A DNA stretch of 64,000 bases from Flavobacteriaceae bacterium (GTDB lineage: Bacteria > Bacteroidota > Bacteroidia > Flavobacteriales > Flavobacteriaceae). The notes under the pieces were generated by a model, which worked only from the letters and a program-made list of their open reading frames with translations, ran no database searches and was not told where the DNA came from. Shown one piece after another: positions 20,508-31,488 of this stretch (positions are counted from its first letter, which is position 1; each line of letters begins with the position of its first letter). The translations under genes were made by a program, and so were the position numbers. The DNA is taken from NCBI GenBank assembly GCA_018608705.1, contig JABAZD010000067.1, forward strand, positions 62,001 through 126,000, written 5' to 3'.

Positions 20508-20935
20508 ACAATTTCTTTATTAAGCGGCAAACAGAGTTTACCGTCCAGTTAATTGCTTTGAGTTTAATTCTTTTTAGCACTCATAGTTATTTGTGTTATC
20601 ACTTCGCATCAGAGATATTGTTTTTTTTCCCTTTGTGGCATATTTATGTTTTTAACATAGTGTTGATACTGACCATTTTTACATTAGTAAATTATCGCGA
20701 CTCAAGTGCAAAAAATGAATTATTTAATCTTTTTATTTTGGGTATGGTTTTGAAAATGGGACTAACTCTTGTTTTTCTGTTACCATGGCTATTGTCTAAT
20801 CCACAACAACAGGGTTTTGACTTAGCAAACTTCTTTATTCCATATTTCGTTTTTTTAACTTTTGAAGTATATTCGGTAACTAAACTTCTTCAAAAAAAAA
20901 ACAGCATTAAAAAGGTTGAAAAACAGGGCCAATAA
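20504..20935 (+). CDS. DUF6168-like membrane protein
   Basis: 143 aa, about four TM helices, between atpZ/I and atpB; 4-nt overlap with the upstream gene. Confidence 0.55.
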   Translation: MNNFFIKRQTEFTVQLIALSLILFSTHSYLCYHFASEILFFFPLWHIYVFNIVLILTIFTLVNYRDSSAKNELFNLFILGMVLKMGLTLVFLLPWLLSNPQQQGFDLANFFIPYFVFLTFEVYSVTKLLQKKNSIKKVEKQGQ

Positions 20936-20950
20936 TCATTAGAATATTGT

Positions 20951-20980
20951 TTGTCATTTCATTAAATGTGTGTACATTTG
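20951..20980 (+). promoter_or_regulatory. Bacteroidota primary-sigma promoter upstream of atpB: TTG-19 bp-TACATTTG
   Basis: TTG at 20951-20953, TACATTTG at 20973-20980; 19-bp spacer. Confidence 0.75.
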
Positions 20981-21020
20981 CAGCAAAATTGATCAAGATA
21001 TTTTAAATAAAAGCATCACA

Positions 21021-22097
21021 TTGACCCCAGTTAGAACCGTAATATTTTCAGCATTATTTTTGGCAGTTTCTTTTTTAGGTTTTGCTAATGAGAAGGAAAT
21101 AACTCAAGAAGAAACACCTTTTGACCCAAAAGCAATGATTTTACACCATGTAAAAGACGCTCATGAATTTCATTTATGGGATTGGAGAGGAAGCCCAATA
21201 TCCTTGTCTTTGCCAATTATATTATGGACCGATAACGGCTTAACAAGTTTTTCTTCAAGCAGGTTTCATCATGACGACGAAGGGCAAACCATTGTTGAGT
21301 CAAACGGAAGAAGTTTTGTGAAATTACACGAAAAAATTTATCAATTAGATGCCGGCGCATCTTCAATCAGTTATGACTCTGAACATCATCCAACAAATGC
21401 ACATAAACCTGTAGATCTATCAATTACAAGAAATGTGTTTATGATGTGGGTTTCGGTAGCGCTATTATTGCTCATATTTTTAACTACCGCTAGAAACTAT
21501 AAAAACTCAAAAGATGGTGTGCCTAAAGGGATAGCAGGGTTTATGGAGCCATTAATTATATTTGTAAGAGATGAAATTGGCAAACCAATGATTGGAGAAC
21601 ACAAGTATAAAAAATACATGCCATATCTACTTACAATATTTTTCTTTATATGGATAAATAATATATTTGGATTGATACCTATTTTAAACGGGGCTAATTT
21701 AAGTGGGAATATTGCATTCACATTTACCCTTGCCGTATTCACTTTTATAATAACAACATTTAGTGGTAACAAGAACTACTGGAAGCATATATTTTGGATG
21801 CCAGGGGTTCCAGTGCCTATGAAAATATTTTTAATGCCCATTGAGATTATTGGAATGTTTGTAAAACCAATATCATTAATGATTCGATTGTTTGCGAATA
21901 TTACAGCTGGACACGTGATTATATTGGCATTGATGTCATTAATATTTGTTTTTAAGACTGCTGCAATTGCACCAGTTTCTGTTGCATTTTCATTATTTAT
22001 TACAGTAATAGAAATTATTGTAACAGCGATACAAGCATACATATTTACAATACTGTCGGCCCTTTATTTTGGGATGGCAACTGAAGAAGAACATTAA
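21021..22097 (+). CDS. atpB: F0F1 ATP synthase subunit a
   Basis: SLMIRLFANITAGHVI and EIIVTAIQAYIFTILSALYFGMA; start reassigned to TTG 21021 because the ORF start at 20970 lies inside the promoter. Confidence 0.93.
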   Translation: MTPVRTVIFSALFLAVSFLGFANEKEITQEETPFDPKAMILHHVKDAHEFHLWDWRGSPISLSLPIILWTDNGLTSFSSSRFHHDDEGQTIVESNGRSFVKLHEKIYQLDAGASSISYDSEHHPTNAHKPVDLSITRNVFMMWVSVALLLLIFLTTARNYKNSKDGVPKGIAGFMEPLIIFVRDEIGKPMIGEHKYKKYMPYLLTIFFFIWINNIFGLIPILNGANLSGNIAFTFTLAVFTFIITTFSGNKNYWKHIFWMPGVPVPMKIFLMPIEIIGMFVKPISLMIRLFANITAGHVIILALMSLIFVFKTAAIAPVSVAFSLFITVIEIIVTAIQAYIFTILSALYFGMATEEEH

Positions 22098-22101
22098 TTA
22101 A

Positions 22102-22326
<225 letters not shown>

Positions 22327-22333
22327 AAACACA

Positions 22334-22370
22334 AAAAAACTGAAGTAACGGTTGGTTACTTCAGTTTTTT
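22334..22370 (+). terminator. perfect 16-bp hairpin with U-tract between atpE and atpF (terminator/attenuator or RNA-stability element)
   Basis: AAAAAACTGAAGTAAC-GGTTG-GTTACTTCAGTTTTTT, arms exactly complementary. Confidence 0.8.
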
Positions 22371-22401
22371 AAATTTAAGTTATTAATAAAACAACAAATA
22401 A

Positions 22402-22896
22402 ATGGATTTAATTACACCAGGATTTGGATTAGTTTTTTGGACAGCAATCACTTTTATCTTTCTATTGGTAATACTGGGTAAATTTGCATGGAAACCAATT
22501 TTAGGTGCTGTTAGCGAACGTGAGGAGGGTATTAAAGCCGCCCTTGCCTCTGCTGAGAATGCACGAAAAGAAATGGAGAATCTTAGCGCTGATAATGATC
22601 GTATACTGAAAGAGGCTCGATCTGAACGCCAAGCTATGCTTAAAGAGGCCCGAGAACTAAAAAACAATATGATTGAAACAGCTAAAACTGAAGCTAAGGA
22701 AGAGGCAAATAAACTAGTAGCTCAGGCACAAGCGGCTATTGCAGCTGAAAAGAAAGCTGCTGTAGCTGATTTAAAACATGTAGTCGCAGAGCTTTCAATT
22801 TCTATAGCTGAAACAGTTGTTCGTGAAGAACTAGCTGATAAAGCAAAACAAGAAAAATTAGTAAAATCAATGCTAGAAAACGCAAAATTAAACTAA
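22402..22896 (+). CDS. atpF: F0F1 ATP synthase subunit b
   Basis: Single N-terminal TM then Ala/Glu/Lys-rich coiled coil; operon position. Confidence 0.95.
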   Translation: MDLITPGFGLVFWTAITFIFLLVILGKFAWKPILGAVSEREEGIKAALASAENARKEMENLSADNDRILKEARSERQAMLKEARELKNNMIETAKTEAKEEANKLVAQAQAAIAAEKKAAVADLKHVVAELSISIAETVVREELADKAKQEKLVKSMLENAKLN

Positions 22897-22902
22897 TTAA
22901 AC

Positions 22903-23439
22903 ATGGCCGGAACAAGAGCAGCAATAAGGTATGCCAAAGCAGTATTAAGCCTAGCAACAGACAATAAAAATGCTGAAGCGGTGCAATTAGATATGGCTTT
23001 AATTAGCAGCTCTATCGCTAATAGTGAGTCCTTAGATAACGCACTCAAAAGTCCTGTGGTAAGGTTATCGGACAAGGCCGCTGTATTGAATACTTTATTT
23101 CCGTCGGTTAGTTCAGAAAGTAAATCGTTATTCTCTACCCTAGTTAAAAATAAAAGAGTCAATATTCTTGGTCAGATAGCAACTCAGTATGGAGTCCTGT
23201 ACGATCAAGTAAGCAATAAAGAAAAGGCCTTTGTAACTACAGCAATTCCAATGACTTCAGAACTTGAGTCAAAGGTAATGACTAAGCTTAAATCCTTAAC
23301 AACAAAGGATGTTTCACTTAACAAATATGTTGACGAAAAAATCATTGGAGGTTTTGTGTTACGAGTTGGAGACCAGCAATATGATGCAAGCGTCTCAAAT
23401 CAATTAAACATATTGAAAAATAAATTTACAATTAACTAA
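22903..23439 (+). CDS. atpH: F0F1 ATP synthase subunit delta
   Basis: RYAKAVLSLA N terminus and IIGGFVLRVGDQQYDASVSNQL C terminus. Confidence 0.95.
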   Translation: MAGTRAAIRYAKAVLSLATDNKNAEAVQLDMALISSSIANSESLDNALKSPVVRLSDKAAVLNTLFPSVSSESKSLFSTLVKNKRVNILGQIATQYGVLYDQVSNKEKAFVTTAIPMTSELESKVMTKLKSLTTKDVSLNKYVDEKIIGGFVLRVGDQQYDASVSNQLNILKNKFTIN

Positions 23440-23479
23440 AACTACACTGAGATTTATCAGAAGAATAAAATAAATTAAG

Positions 23480-25060
23480 ATGGCAGAAGTAAAAGCAGCT
23501 GAAATATCAGCAATTTTAAAACAACAACTTTCAGGTTTCGAATCGACAGCTTCTTTAGATGAAGTTGGGACAGTATTAACTGTAGGCGACGGCATTGTTC
23601 GTGCTTATGGACTTTCCAATGCTCAATATGGTGAGTTGGTACAATTTGAAGGAGGTTTGGAAGGAATTGTGTTAAACCTTGAAGAAGATAATGTCGGGAT
23701 AGTACTCCTAGGAGCTTCTAAAGTAGTAAAAGAAGGCTCTATTGTCAAACGAACTGGACGCATTGCTTCGATAAATGTTGGTGAAGGCATAGTTGGTCGT
23801 GTTGTTGATACTTTGGGCGCGCCAATTGATGGTAAGGGACCAATTGACGGAACGCTTTATCAAATGCCTTTAGAACGCAAAGCGCCGGGAGTGATTTTTC
23901 GTGAGCCAGTTACTGAGCCGCTTCAAACAGGGATTAAATCAATTGACGCTATGATTCCAGTAGGTCGTGGCCAGCGCGAACTAGTAATCGGGGACAGACA
24001 AACAGGAAAAACGGCTGTTTGTATTGATACAATTTTAAATCAGAAAGAGTTTTATGATGCAGGAGAGCCTGTTTATTGTATTTATGTTGCTGTAGGACAG
24101 AAAGCATCAACAGTGGCCTTAATCGCTAAAACACTTGAAGAAAAAGGAGCTTTAGCTTACACCACTATTGTAGCTGCTAATGCATCGGACCCAGCTCCAA
24201 TGCAAGTATATGCCCCTTTTGCAGGCGCAGCCATTGGAGAATATTTTAGAGATACTGGACGCCCTGCGTTAATAGTGTATGATGATTTGTCAAAACAAGC
24301 GGTTGCTTACCGTGAAGTTTCTCTTCTATTGCGTCGACCACCTGGACGCGAGGCGTATCCAGGAGATGTATTTTACTTACACTCACGTTTATTAGAGCGC
24401 GCGGCAAAAGTTATTAATAACGATGATATTGCAAAAGAAATGAATGACCTCCCTGAGTCATTAAAACCGATTGTAAAAGGAGGGGGCTCTTTAACAGCTC
24501 TGCCAATTATTGAAACTCAAGCAGGTGATGTATCTGCTTATATTCCAACCAATGTAATTTCAATTACTGACGGTCAGATTTTTTTAGACGGAGATTTGTT
24601 TAATTCAGGAGTACGTCCAGCAATTAACGTTGGTATTTCGGTATCACGTGTTGGTGGAAACGCCCAAATCAAAGCGATGAAAAAGGTATCAGGAACATTA
24701 AAACTAGACCAGGCGCAATTTCGTGAATTAGAAGCATTTGCTAAATTTGGATCGGATTTAGACGCAGTAACGCTTAACGTGATTGAAAAAGGTCGACGTA
24801 ACGTTGAAATTTTAAAGCAAGCACAAAATGATCCATTTAAAGTAGAAGATCAAGTTGCAATAATTTTTGCTGGATCTAAAAACCTTTTGAAGGATGTGCC
24901 TGTGAACAAAGTAAAAGAGTTTGAAACTGAATATATTGATTTTTTAAGAGCCAAGCATAGCGATGTTCTTGCTACTTTAAAGTCAGGGAAGCTAACAGAC
25001 GAAGTGACAAACACTTTATCTGTCGTTGCAAAAGAGCTATCAAGCAAGTATAGCGCTTAG
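23480..25060 (+). CDS. atpA: F0F1 ATP synthase subunit alpha
   Basis: [16 protein letters not shown]-loop; [28 protein letters not shown]. Confidence 0.98.
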   Translation: MAEVKAAEISAILKQQLSGFESTASLDEVGTVLTVGDGIVRAYGLSNAQYGELVQFEGGLEGIVLNLEEDNVGIVLLGASKVVKEGSIVKRTGRIASINVGEGIVGRVVDTLGAPIDGKGPIDGTLYQMPLERKAPGVIFREPVTEPLQTGIKSIDAMIPVGRGQRELVIGDRQTGKTAVCIDTILNQKEFYDAGEPVYCIYVAVGQKASTVALIAKTLEEKGALAYTTIVAANASDPAPMQVYAPFAGAAIGEYFRDTGRPALIVYDDLSKQAVAYREVSLLLRRPPGREAYPGDVFYLHSRLLERAAKVINNDDIAKEMNDLPESLKPIVKGGGSLTALPIIETQAGDVSAYIPTNVISITDGQIFLDGDLFNSGVRPAINVGISVSRVGGNAQIKAMKKVSGTLKLDQAQFRELEAFAKFGSDLDAVTLNVIEKGRRNVEILKQAQNDPFKVEDQVAIIFAGSKNLLKDVPVNKVKEFETEYIDFLRAKHSDVLATLKSGKLTDEVTNTLSVVAKELSSKYSA

Positions 25061-25077
25061 TTTTAGAAAAAAATAGT

Positions 25078-25932
25078 ATGGCAAATTTAAAAGAAATCCG
25101 AAATAGAATAGCATCAGTATCTTCAACGATGCAGATTACAAGTGCTATGAAAATGGTATCAGCAGCGAAGTTGAAAAAGGCTCAAGATGCCATCACAGCA
25201 ATGCGTCCCTACTCGGACAAGCTAACGGAGCTTTTACAAAACCTAAGTTCTACTTTAGGTGCCGGTACTGGCAGTAAATTTGCAGAACAACGGGATCTTG
25301 AAAATGTACTTATTGTAGCTGTCACTTCTAATAGAGGCTTGTGTGGAGCATTTAACTCTAACATCATTAAGCAGGTTACGAACGTTGCTTCAAGTTATGA
25401 CGGTAAGGTATCAATTATTGCGATTGGTAAGAAAGCCAATGATGCGTTGTCTAAAAACTTTGAAGTCATCTCAAATCAAAGCTCTGTATTTGACGACCTA
25501 ACATTTGATAATGTTGCTACAATTGCAGAGATGCTGATGGAGCAATTCGAATCGAAAGCATTTGATAAAATCGAGGTTGTTTATAACAAATTTAAAAACG
25601 CTGCCACACAGGAAATCTTGACGGAACAATTTTTACCAATTATTTCTTTGGAGAGCAATTCTAACTCGAGTCAAGACTATATATTCGAACCTACCAAGGA
25701 AGAAATAGTTGAAACTTTGATTCCAAAGTCTTTAAAAACGCAGTTATATAAATCCCTTCGTGATAGTTTTGCAAGCGAGCACGGCGCTAGGATGACAGCT
25801 ATGCACAAAGCTACAGATAACGCCACGGAGCTTAGAGATCAGCTTAAATTAACTTATAATAAAGCACGTCAAGCCTCTATAACCAACGAAATTTTAGAGA
25901 TAGTTGGTGGAGCTGAAGCTTTGAATAGCTAG
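25078..25932 (+). CDS. atpG: F0F1 ATP synthase subunit gamma
   Basis: Typical N and C termini: IRNRIASVSSTMQITSAMKMVSAAKLKKAQ and YNKARQASITNEILEIVGGAEAL. Confidence 0.97.
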   Translation: MANLKEIRNRIASVSSTMQITSAMKMVSAAKLKKAQDAITAMRPYSDKLTELLQNLSSTLGAGTGSKFAEQRDLENVLIVAVTSNRGLCGAFNSNIIKQVTNVASSYDGKVSIIAIGKKANDALSKNFEVISNQSSVFDDLTFDNVATIAEMLMEQFESKAFDKIEVVYNKFKNAATQEILTEQFLPIISLESNSNSSQDYIFEPTKEEIVETLIPKSLKTQLYKSLRDSFASEHGARMTAMHKATDNATELRDQLKLTYNKARQASITNEILEIVGGAEALNS

Positions 25933-26242
25933 GGGATATTATTGACCTATAGTGATCTGAAGCTCGCAATCAGCTCAAATTTTAATATAGTATCTTCTTA
26001 CATCCTCATAAGGGTTTTTATTTCGTTAACTTTCCGTGACAACTAATTATATCCTTTTGGGCTCTCGCTAAATGAAGTAGTATTGAGCTATAAAATTAAC
26101 AACAAATAGAGATGTTTTAAGATTTCTAAGCTAATCGATAAGTTTTTGTTGGTCTATCCGTCTGCATCGGATAAAAAGGAATAGCCATCAACTATCGTTT
26201 GTACGTTAAAATGTGTATTTTTATAGTATAAATTTTAATAAT

Positions 26243-27715
26243 TTGGGTGTTTTAAAAACGTTATACAAGCAAACTTTTATTTATGGGTTAGCCACAGTAA
26301 TCCCACGGATGTTGAGCTTTCTTTTGGTACGCCTGCACACCGATAAGTCAGTGCTTCAAAACGTGTCTGATTACGGAGAAGTGTCTTTAATTTTTGCCTA
26401 TTTTGTTCTTTTTAATGTTGTACTGGCTTACGGAATGGAAACAACATTTTTCCGTTTTTTTAGTAAAGAGCCTAATAAAGAGTCTGTTTTAAGTACCGCT
26501 TCTGTTTCTATTTTACTATCCTCGTTTTTATTTTTAGTCCTTGGACTGCTATTTCAACACCAAATTGCTACAATTACTCATATTCATGTTAACTATATTG
26601 TTTTAGTCGTTTGGACCTTGTTTTTAGACGCATTGGTTATTATTCCTTTTGCTTATTTAAGAGCTCTTGGTAAGCCAGGCACATATACACTGGTTAAATT
26701 AACCAATGTCATTGTCAATCTTGGGCTGAATATATTTTTGTTAGTACTATTAAAACCTTTAGCGTCTGGCTCGAAGCTTTGGGAAGCGATTTATATTTCT
26801 AATTTTGAGGTCAGTTATATTCTTATTTCTAACCTTGTTGCAAGCGGAGTAACTTTAGTGTTACTTGTTCGTTTTTATCTTAAAGTTAGCTATAATGTAG
26901 ACACTCTTTTATGGAAAAAAATGTTGCGGTATGCATTGCCAGTATTGGTAGCGGGTGTTGCATTTTCAATCAACGAGACATTTGATCGTGTTCTTCTAGA
27001 GCGATTGCTCACTGAAGAGGTCGCTAAAACATCAATTGGGATGTATTCAGCCTGTTATAAACTTGCCTTGTTTATGATGCTATTTTCTACCGCTTACCGC
27101 TTAGGAATTGAACCTTTCTTTTTTAATCAGTCTAAAAACCAAGATGCTGAAAAAAATTATGCTCAGGTTTTGGAGCTATTTGTTGTTTTCGGAGTAGTAA
27201 TATTACTCACTGTTGTAGTTTTTATAGATTTTTTAAAGGTACTTCTTATTCCGAATCAGGCTTATTGGGAAGCGATGTCCGTAGTCCCCCTTTTATTGCT
27301 AGCTTATCTTTTCCTAGGTATTTATCACAATTTATCCGTTTGGTACAAAATAACAGACCGCACTAAGTTTGGTGCTTATATTTCTGTTTTTGGCGCATTG
27401 ATTACGTTGTTAATTAACGGTCTGTTTATTGCAAAATTTAATTATATGGCCTCAGCAGTAGCTACTTTAGTTGCTTATTTTTCAATGACATTATTGTCTT
27501 ATTATTTTGGAAGGAAACATTATCCGATTTCATACAACACAAAAAAAATAGCATTATACATTTGTCTGGCTGTTTTTTTATCAGCTCTTTCTTTTTATAA
27601 ATTTAGAGCAAATTATTTTCTAGGAACAGGACTTATCACTTTACTAATTATGATTATTTGTGCCAACGAAAAAACGATGATCAAACAACTTTTAAAAAAA
27701 CATAATGAAGATTAA
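26243..27715 (+). CDS. polysaccharide biosynthesis / lipid II-type flippase family membrane protein
   Basis: [31 protein letters not shown] terminus, multi-TM; TTG start inferred at 26243. Confidence 0.75.
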   Translation: MGVLKTLYKQTFIYGLATVIPRMLSFLLVRLHTDKSVLQNVSDYGEVSLIFAYFVLFNVVLAYGMETTFFRFFSKEPNKESVLSTASVSILLSSFLFLVLGLLFQHQIATITHIHVNYIVLVVWTLFLDALVIIPFAYLRALGKPGTYTLVKLTNVIVNLGLNIFLLVLLKPLASGSKLWEAIYISNFEVSYILISNLVASGVTLVLLVRFYLKVSYNVDTLLWKKMLRYALPVLVAGVAFSINETFDRVLLERLLTEEVAKTSIGMYSACYKLALFMMLFSTAYRLGIEPFFFNQSKNQDAEKNYAQVLELFVVFGVVILLTVVVFIDFLKVLLIPNQAYWEAMSVVPLLLLAYLFLGIYHNLSVWYKITDRTKFGAYISVFGALITLLINGLFIAKFNYMASAVATLVAYFSMTLLSYYFGRKHYPISYNTKKIALYICLAVFLSALSFYKFRANYFLGTGLITLLIMIICANEKTMIKQLLKKHNED

Positions 27716-28136
27716 AATTATCAATCAATCAACACATAAGTTACCGTCATATGAAACAATAGCTTCAGCTGGGATGGATCTCTGCGCGCACATACCAGAA
27801 CCTATTGTTCTAAAACCACTAGAGCGTGTAATTATTAAAACGGGACTATTTATAGAGCTCCCTGTTGGTTTTGAAGCGCAGGTTCGACCAAGAAGCGGTT
27901 TAGCCGCTAAACATGGTGTAACTGTACTAAATAGCCCTGGAACTGTTGATGCTGATTTCCGAGGAGAAATAGGTATAATTTTAGTTAATTTATCTGCGGT
28001 CGAGTTCAAAATTGAAGACGGGGAACGAATTGCCCAATTAGTGATTGCTAAACACGAGCGCGCACAATGGATGGAAGTCCAAGAGTTAAATAAAACCTCT
28101 AGAGGTGAAGGGGGTTTTGGTAGTACTGGAAAATAA
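27705..28136 (+). CDS. dut: dUTP diphosphatase
   Basis: [34 protein letters not shown] and [10 protein letters not shown] motifs. Confidence 0.97.
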   Translation: MKIKIINQSTHKLPSYETIASAGMDLCAHIPEPIVLKPLERVIIKTGLFIELPVGFEAQVRPRSGLAAKHGVTVLNSPGTVDADFRGEIGIILVNLSAVEFKIEDGERIAQLVIAKHERAQWMEVQELNKTSRGEGGFGSTGK

Positions 28137-29491
28137 TGAAACGAGTTCAAGAAAAATTAGTTGTTTGTGCTTTAATAATTTCTTTTGGAGTGTTTTCTCA
28201 AATCGAAACAGACCATATTCCAACTATTTCTGCAGAACTCAGTCGTGTTGAGTTTCAAGACCATTTTTATGAGGCCTTAAAACACAAGGCATTAGAAAAC
28301 TACTCTAAAGCAATTGAAGAATTATTATTATGCGTAGAAATTGACCCTAAAGAGTCGGCTATTTTTTTCGAACTGGGAACAAATTACTTTAAGAGCAATC
28401 AATTTGAGCAGGCAGAGTTTAACTTTAAAAAAGCGATTACATTGAACGCAACTAATTTTTGGTATAAAGAAAGTTTGTATAATTTGTATGTTAATCAAGC
28501 ACGTCACGAAGATGCCATAGTAGCGATTCAACCTATCTTGTCAAGGAACTCAAATTATAGCCAGGATTTAGCAAACCTATATATCAATATTGGCAACTTT
28601 AGCCAAGCATTAAATATTTTAGACTCACTAGACAACCGTTTGGGGATAAACTTAGCAAGAGACAAAATAAGAACTGAGGTATATAACCTGAGTGAAGATA
28701 AAGATAAACGAATTATACATTTAAAGACTCGTGTTTTAGAATCACCAGAGACGCCTCAAAATTTCTTAAACTTAATTGCGGCCTATTGTAATATTAATAA
28801 AAAAGAAGAAGCTTTTAAGACAGCAAAAGCTTTTTTGTTACAACACCCAAAATCTCATTTAGTTCACACCGCTCTATATAAGTTTTATTTGGACTCTGAG
28901 GATTTTGATAAAGCGATTTTATCGATGAAAATTGTCACAACAAGTAATGTTGTTGAGCCCGCTATTAAAGTAAAAGTATTAAATGACTTTATGCAATTTG
29001 TCGCTAAGTTTCCTCAGTATCAATCTGAATTTATTGATGTTTCAAACATGGCTATTCAAGAGCCCCCTGCGCGTTCTGATTTAGAGCTAGCAAATTATCA
29101 TTACATTAGAAAAGACTATCCTAAAGCAATTTCTTGTTATGAAAAAGCATTAAAATTTGATCCTAATAATTTTAGCGTTATAAAAAACTTAGCAATTTTA
29201 TATTTAGAAACGAATCAATTTGACATTGCTTTGAAATTTACTAATCAACAAATAGATGTTTATCCAACTCAACCTATTTTGTATTTAGTAAATGGTACAG
29301 CGAAGAGACAGCTTAATAAGCTAGAAGCGGCTATAGATCACTTAATGATGGGCCTAGATTATGTCATCGATAACAGTGAGCTTCAATGTAACTTTTACAG
29401 AGAATTAAGTATTTCTTTTAGACTGAGGGGGAATATTAAAGAATCAGAAGCGTTTACAGCTAAAGCAGTTGAATTAGAAAGAGCTCCATGA
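28136..29491 (+). CDS. tetratricopeptide repeat protein
   Basis: Multiple TPR motifs (YPKAISCYEKALKFDPNN); N-terminal signal peptide. Confidence 0.85.
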   Translation: MKRVQEKLVVCALIISFGVFSQIETDHIPTISAELSRVEFQDHFYEALKHKALENYSKAIEELLLCVEIDPKESAIFFELGTNYFKSNQFEQAEFNFKKAITLNATNFWYKESLYNLYVNQARHEDAIVAIQPILSRNSNYSQDLANLYINIGNFSQALNILDSLDNRLGINLARDKIRTEVYNLSEDKDKRIIHLKTRVLESPETPQNFLNLIAAYCNINKKEEAFKTAKAFLLQHPKSHLVHTALYKFYLDSEDFDKAILSMKIVTTSNVVEPAIKVKVLNDFMQFVAKFPQYQSEFIDVSNMAIQEPPARSDLELANYHYIRKDYPKAISCYEKALKFDPNNFSVIKNLAILYLETNQFDIALKFTNQQIDVYPTQPILYLVNGTAKRQLNKLEAAIDHLMMGLDYVIDNSELQCNFYRELSISFRLRGNIKESEAFTAKAVELERAP

Positions 29492-30255
29492 AAAAACCCA
29501 TCTATCTCCTAGCGTTAATCGCTGTAGTTTTTAGTTGTAAAAGCACAAAAGTGTTGAAAGACAAAAATGCGTTGGAGTCGCGTATATCTGTTAATAAAAT
29601 TATTAAAAACCACAAGAAAGCTCAGCAAGACTTTAATACACTTCAGGCGAAACTTAAAGTTGTAATAACAAAAGAAGATCGGTCTGAATCACACACCTTA
29701 TCCCTTAGAATGAGCAAAGACAATACGATTTGGATAAATGCTTTTTTAAATATGGTAAGAGTGAAAATCACCCCCGACCGTGTTGTTTTTTACAATAAAC
29801 TAGACAACACCTATTTTGATGGTAAATACGCATTGATCAATTCTTTCTTAGGGACTGACCTAAAGTTTAAAAACCTTCAAAACCTTTTGTTAGGTCAAGC
29901 GCTATTTGAAATTGAACCAAGTCGGTTTAATAAAACCCCACACGCAAACTCATATATGTTAACGCCCAAACAATCTAATGAACTAATTGAGAATGTTTAT
30001 TTAATAAACCCTAACCACTTTAAAATTGACTCCCAGCAATCAAGCCAGTCAACAATGCGAAATCGTTTAGATATTAAGTACCTATCCTATCAAAAAGTTG
30101 ACAAGTTGATTATCCCTGAAAAAATGACCATTATTATCACTAATTTGGAAACACAGACAACTTTAAATTTGAATTTAAAATCCGTAGTTTTGGGTCAGTC
30201 TTTGCGGTTTCCTTTCACGATTCCAAAGGGATATAAAGCAATTGATTTAAAATGA
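29488..30255 (+). CDS. DUF4292 lipoprotein, LolA/LolB-like fold candidate
   Basis: Lipobox AVVFSC; beta-rich sequence; ATGA overlaps on both sides. Confidence 0.75.
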   Translation: MKKPIYLLALIAVVFSCKSTKVLKDKNALESRISVNKIIKNHKKAQQDFNTLQAKLKVVITKEDRSESHTLSLRMSKDNTIWINAFLNMVRVKITPDRVVFYNKLDNTYFDGKYALINSFLGTDLKFKNLQNLLLGQALFEIEPSRFNKTPHANSYMLTPKQSNELIENVYLINPNHFKIDSQQSSQSTMRNRLDIKYLSYQKVDKLIIPEKMTIIITNLETQTTLNLNLKSVVLGQSLRFPFTIPKGYKAIDLK

Positions 30256-31481
30256 AATTAATTAACTCACGTTTTTCCTTAGCGGTTCTTTTTTTAACCC
30301 TAACACTTCATTTAAGTGGGTTTTCACAAAGCAGAAAACAGAGAGAATTAGAGCAGCGTCGTACTGAATTACAGCGCGAAATACAACAAATTACTACACT
30401 ATTATTTGCTGGTAAAAAGGAACAGAAGTCTGTTTTTTCAATCGTTGAAGGTTTGAATTTCAAGATTCAAAAACGTAAGGATATAATTAGCATAACCAAC
30501 CAACAAGCAAACCTATTAACACGAGAGATTAATAGCAATCAGGCTAAAATATCTAAATTAAGGCTAAAGTTAAAGTCTTTGAAAGATGACTATGCAAATA
30601 TGATTGTTAAGTCATACAAAAGCAGAGCGGATCAGAGTAAACTGATGTTTTTGTTATCATCAAGTAATTTTCAGCAAGTGTATAAACGTTTACAATACAT
30701 AAAGCAATATGCAAACTATCAACAGCTTCAGGCAGAACTTATAAAAGTTGAAACAGCCAATGTGCAAACTCTTAATATTAAGCTTTCAAAGCAAAAAAAG
30801 GATAAGCAAATTCTTCTTAAGGAGAACAAAGCTGCAAAGGTTAACTTAGACCAGGAACTGTCTCAGCAAGAATTACTTATGAAAGATATTAAAGCTAATT
30901 TATCTCAATATTCAGCTCAGATTAAAACGAAGCAGCGCGAGACAAATAAGATTGACAAACAAATTCGTAAAATTATTCAAGCTGCGATTGCGGCATCTAA
31001 TAAAAAGGCAGGAAAATCTCCTAAACTCAAAGTCTTTTCACTGACGCCAGAACAAAAAATATTAGCTGCAAATTTCACTTCCAATAAAGGAAAGCTTCCA
31101 TGGCCTGTAGCGAATGGCGTTGTAAAACTGCGCTATGGTAATAACCGGTCTCCGATTGATCCATCTTTAACAATTAAGAGTAACGGAGTTCGTATAGCCA
31201 CTAGTAGTTCTGGACAAGTTCGAGCTGTTTTTGAAGGCATAGTACAGGGAATCATGACCCCTAAAAACGGAAACAATACTGTGCTGATCCGACATGGAAA
31301 TTACATAACGGTTTACAAAAACCTTTCTAAGTTTTATGTAAAAAAAGGGGATAAGGTAATTACAAAACAAGCCATTGGTGAGGTTCTTACAAACAAAGCT
31401 TCAGGCGAATCTATTTTGAGTTTTGGAATATTCAAGGATAGTTCAACTCAAGACCCTTCAAAGTGGATTTATAAGCTATAA
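30252..31481 (+). CDS. EnvC-like murein hydrolase activator (coiled coil plus M23/LytM domain)
   Basis: Long coiled coil, C-terminal LytM-like domain lacking canonical Zn ligands. Confidence 0.85.
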   Translation: MKLINSRFSLAVLFLTLTLHLSGFSQSRKQRELEQRRTELQREIQQITTLLFAGKKEQKSVFSIVEGLNFKIQKRKDIISITNQQANLLTREINSNQAKISKLRLKLKSLKDDYANMIVKSYKSRADQSKLMFLLSSSNFQQVYKRLQYIKQYANYQQLQAELIKVETANVQTLNIKLSKQKKDKQILLKENKAAKVNLDQELSQQELLMKDIKANLSQYSAQIKTKQRETNKIDKQIRKIIQAAIAASNKKAGKSPKLKVFSLTPEQKILAANFTSNKGKLPWPVANGVVKLRYGNNRSPIDPSLTIKSNGVRIATSSSGQVRAVFEGIVQGIMTPKNGNNTVLIRHGNYITVYKNLSKFYVKKGDKVITKQAIGEVLTNKASGESILSFGIFKDSSTQDPSKWIYKL

Positions 31482-31488
31482 AAGTCAT

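Noticed and set aside
25933-26242. Possible tRNA or known structured RNA in the atpG-flippase spacer
   Set aside because: No cloverleaf or recognised RNA motif visible by eye; left only as an unexplained spacer.
27725-28150. 141-aa minus-strand ORF
   Set aside because: Antisense to dut, which is unambiguous; no conserved motifs.
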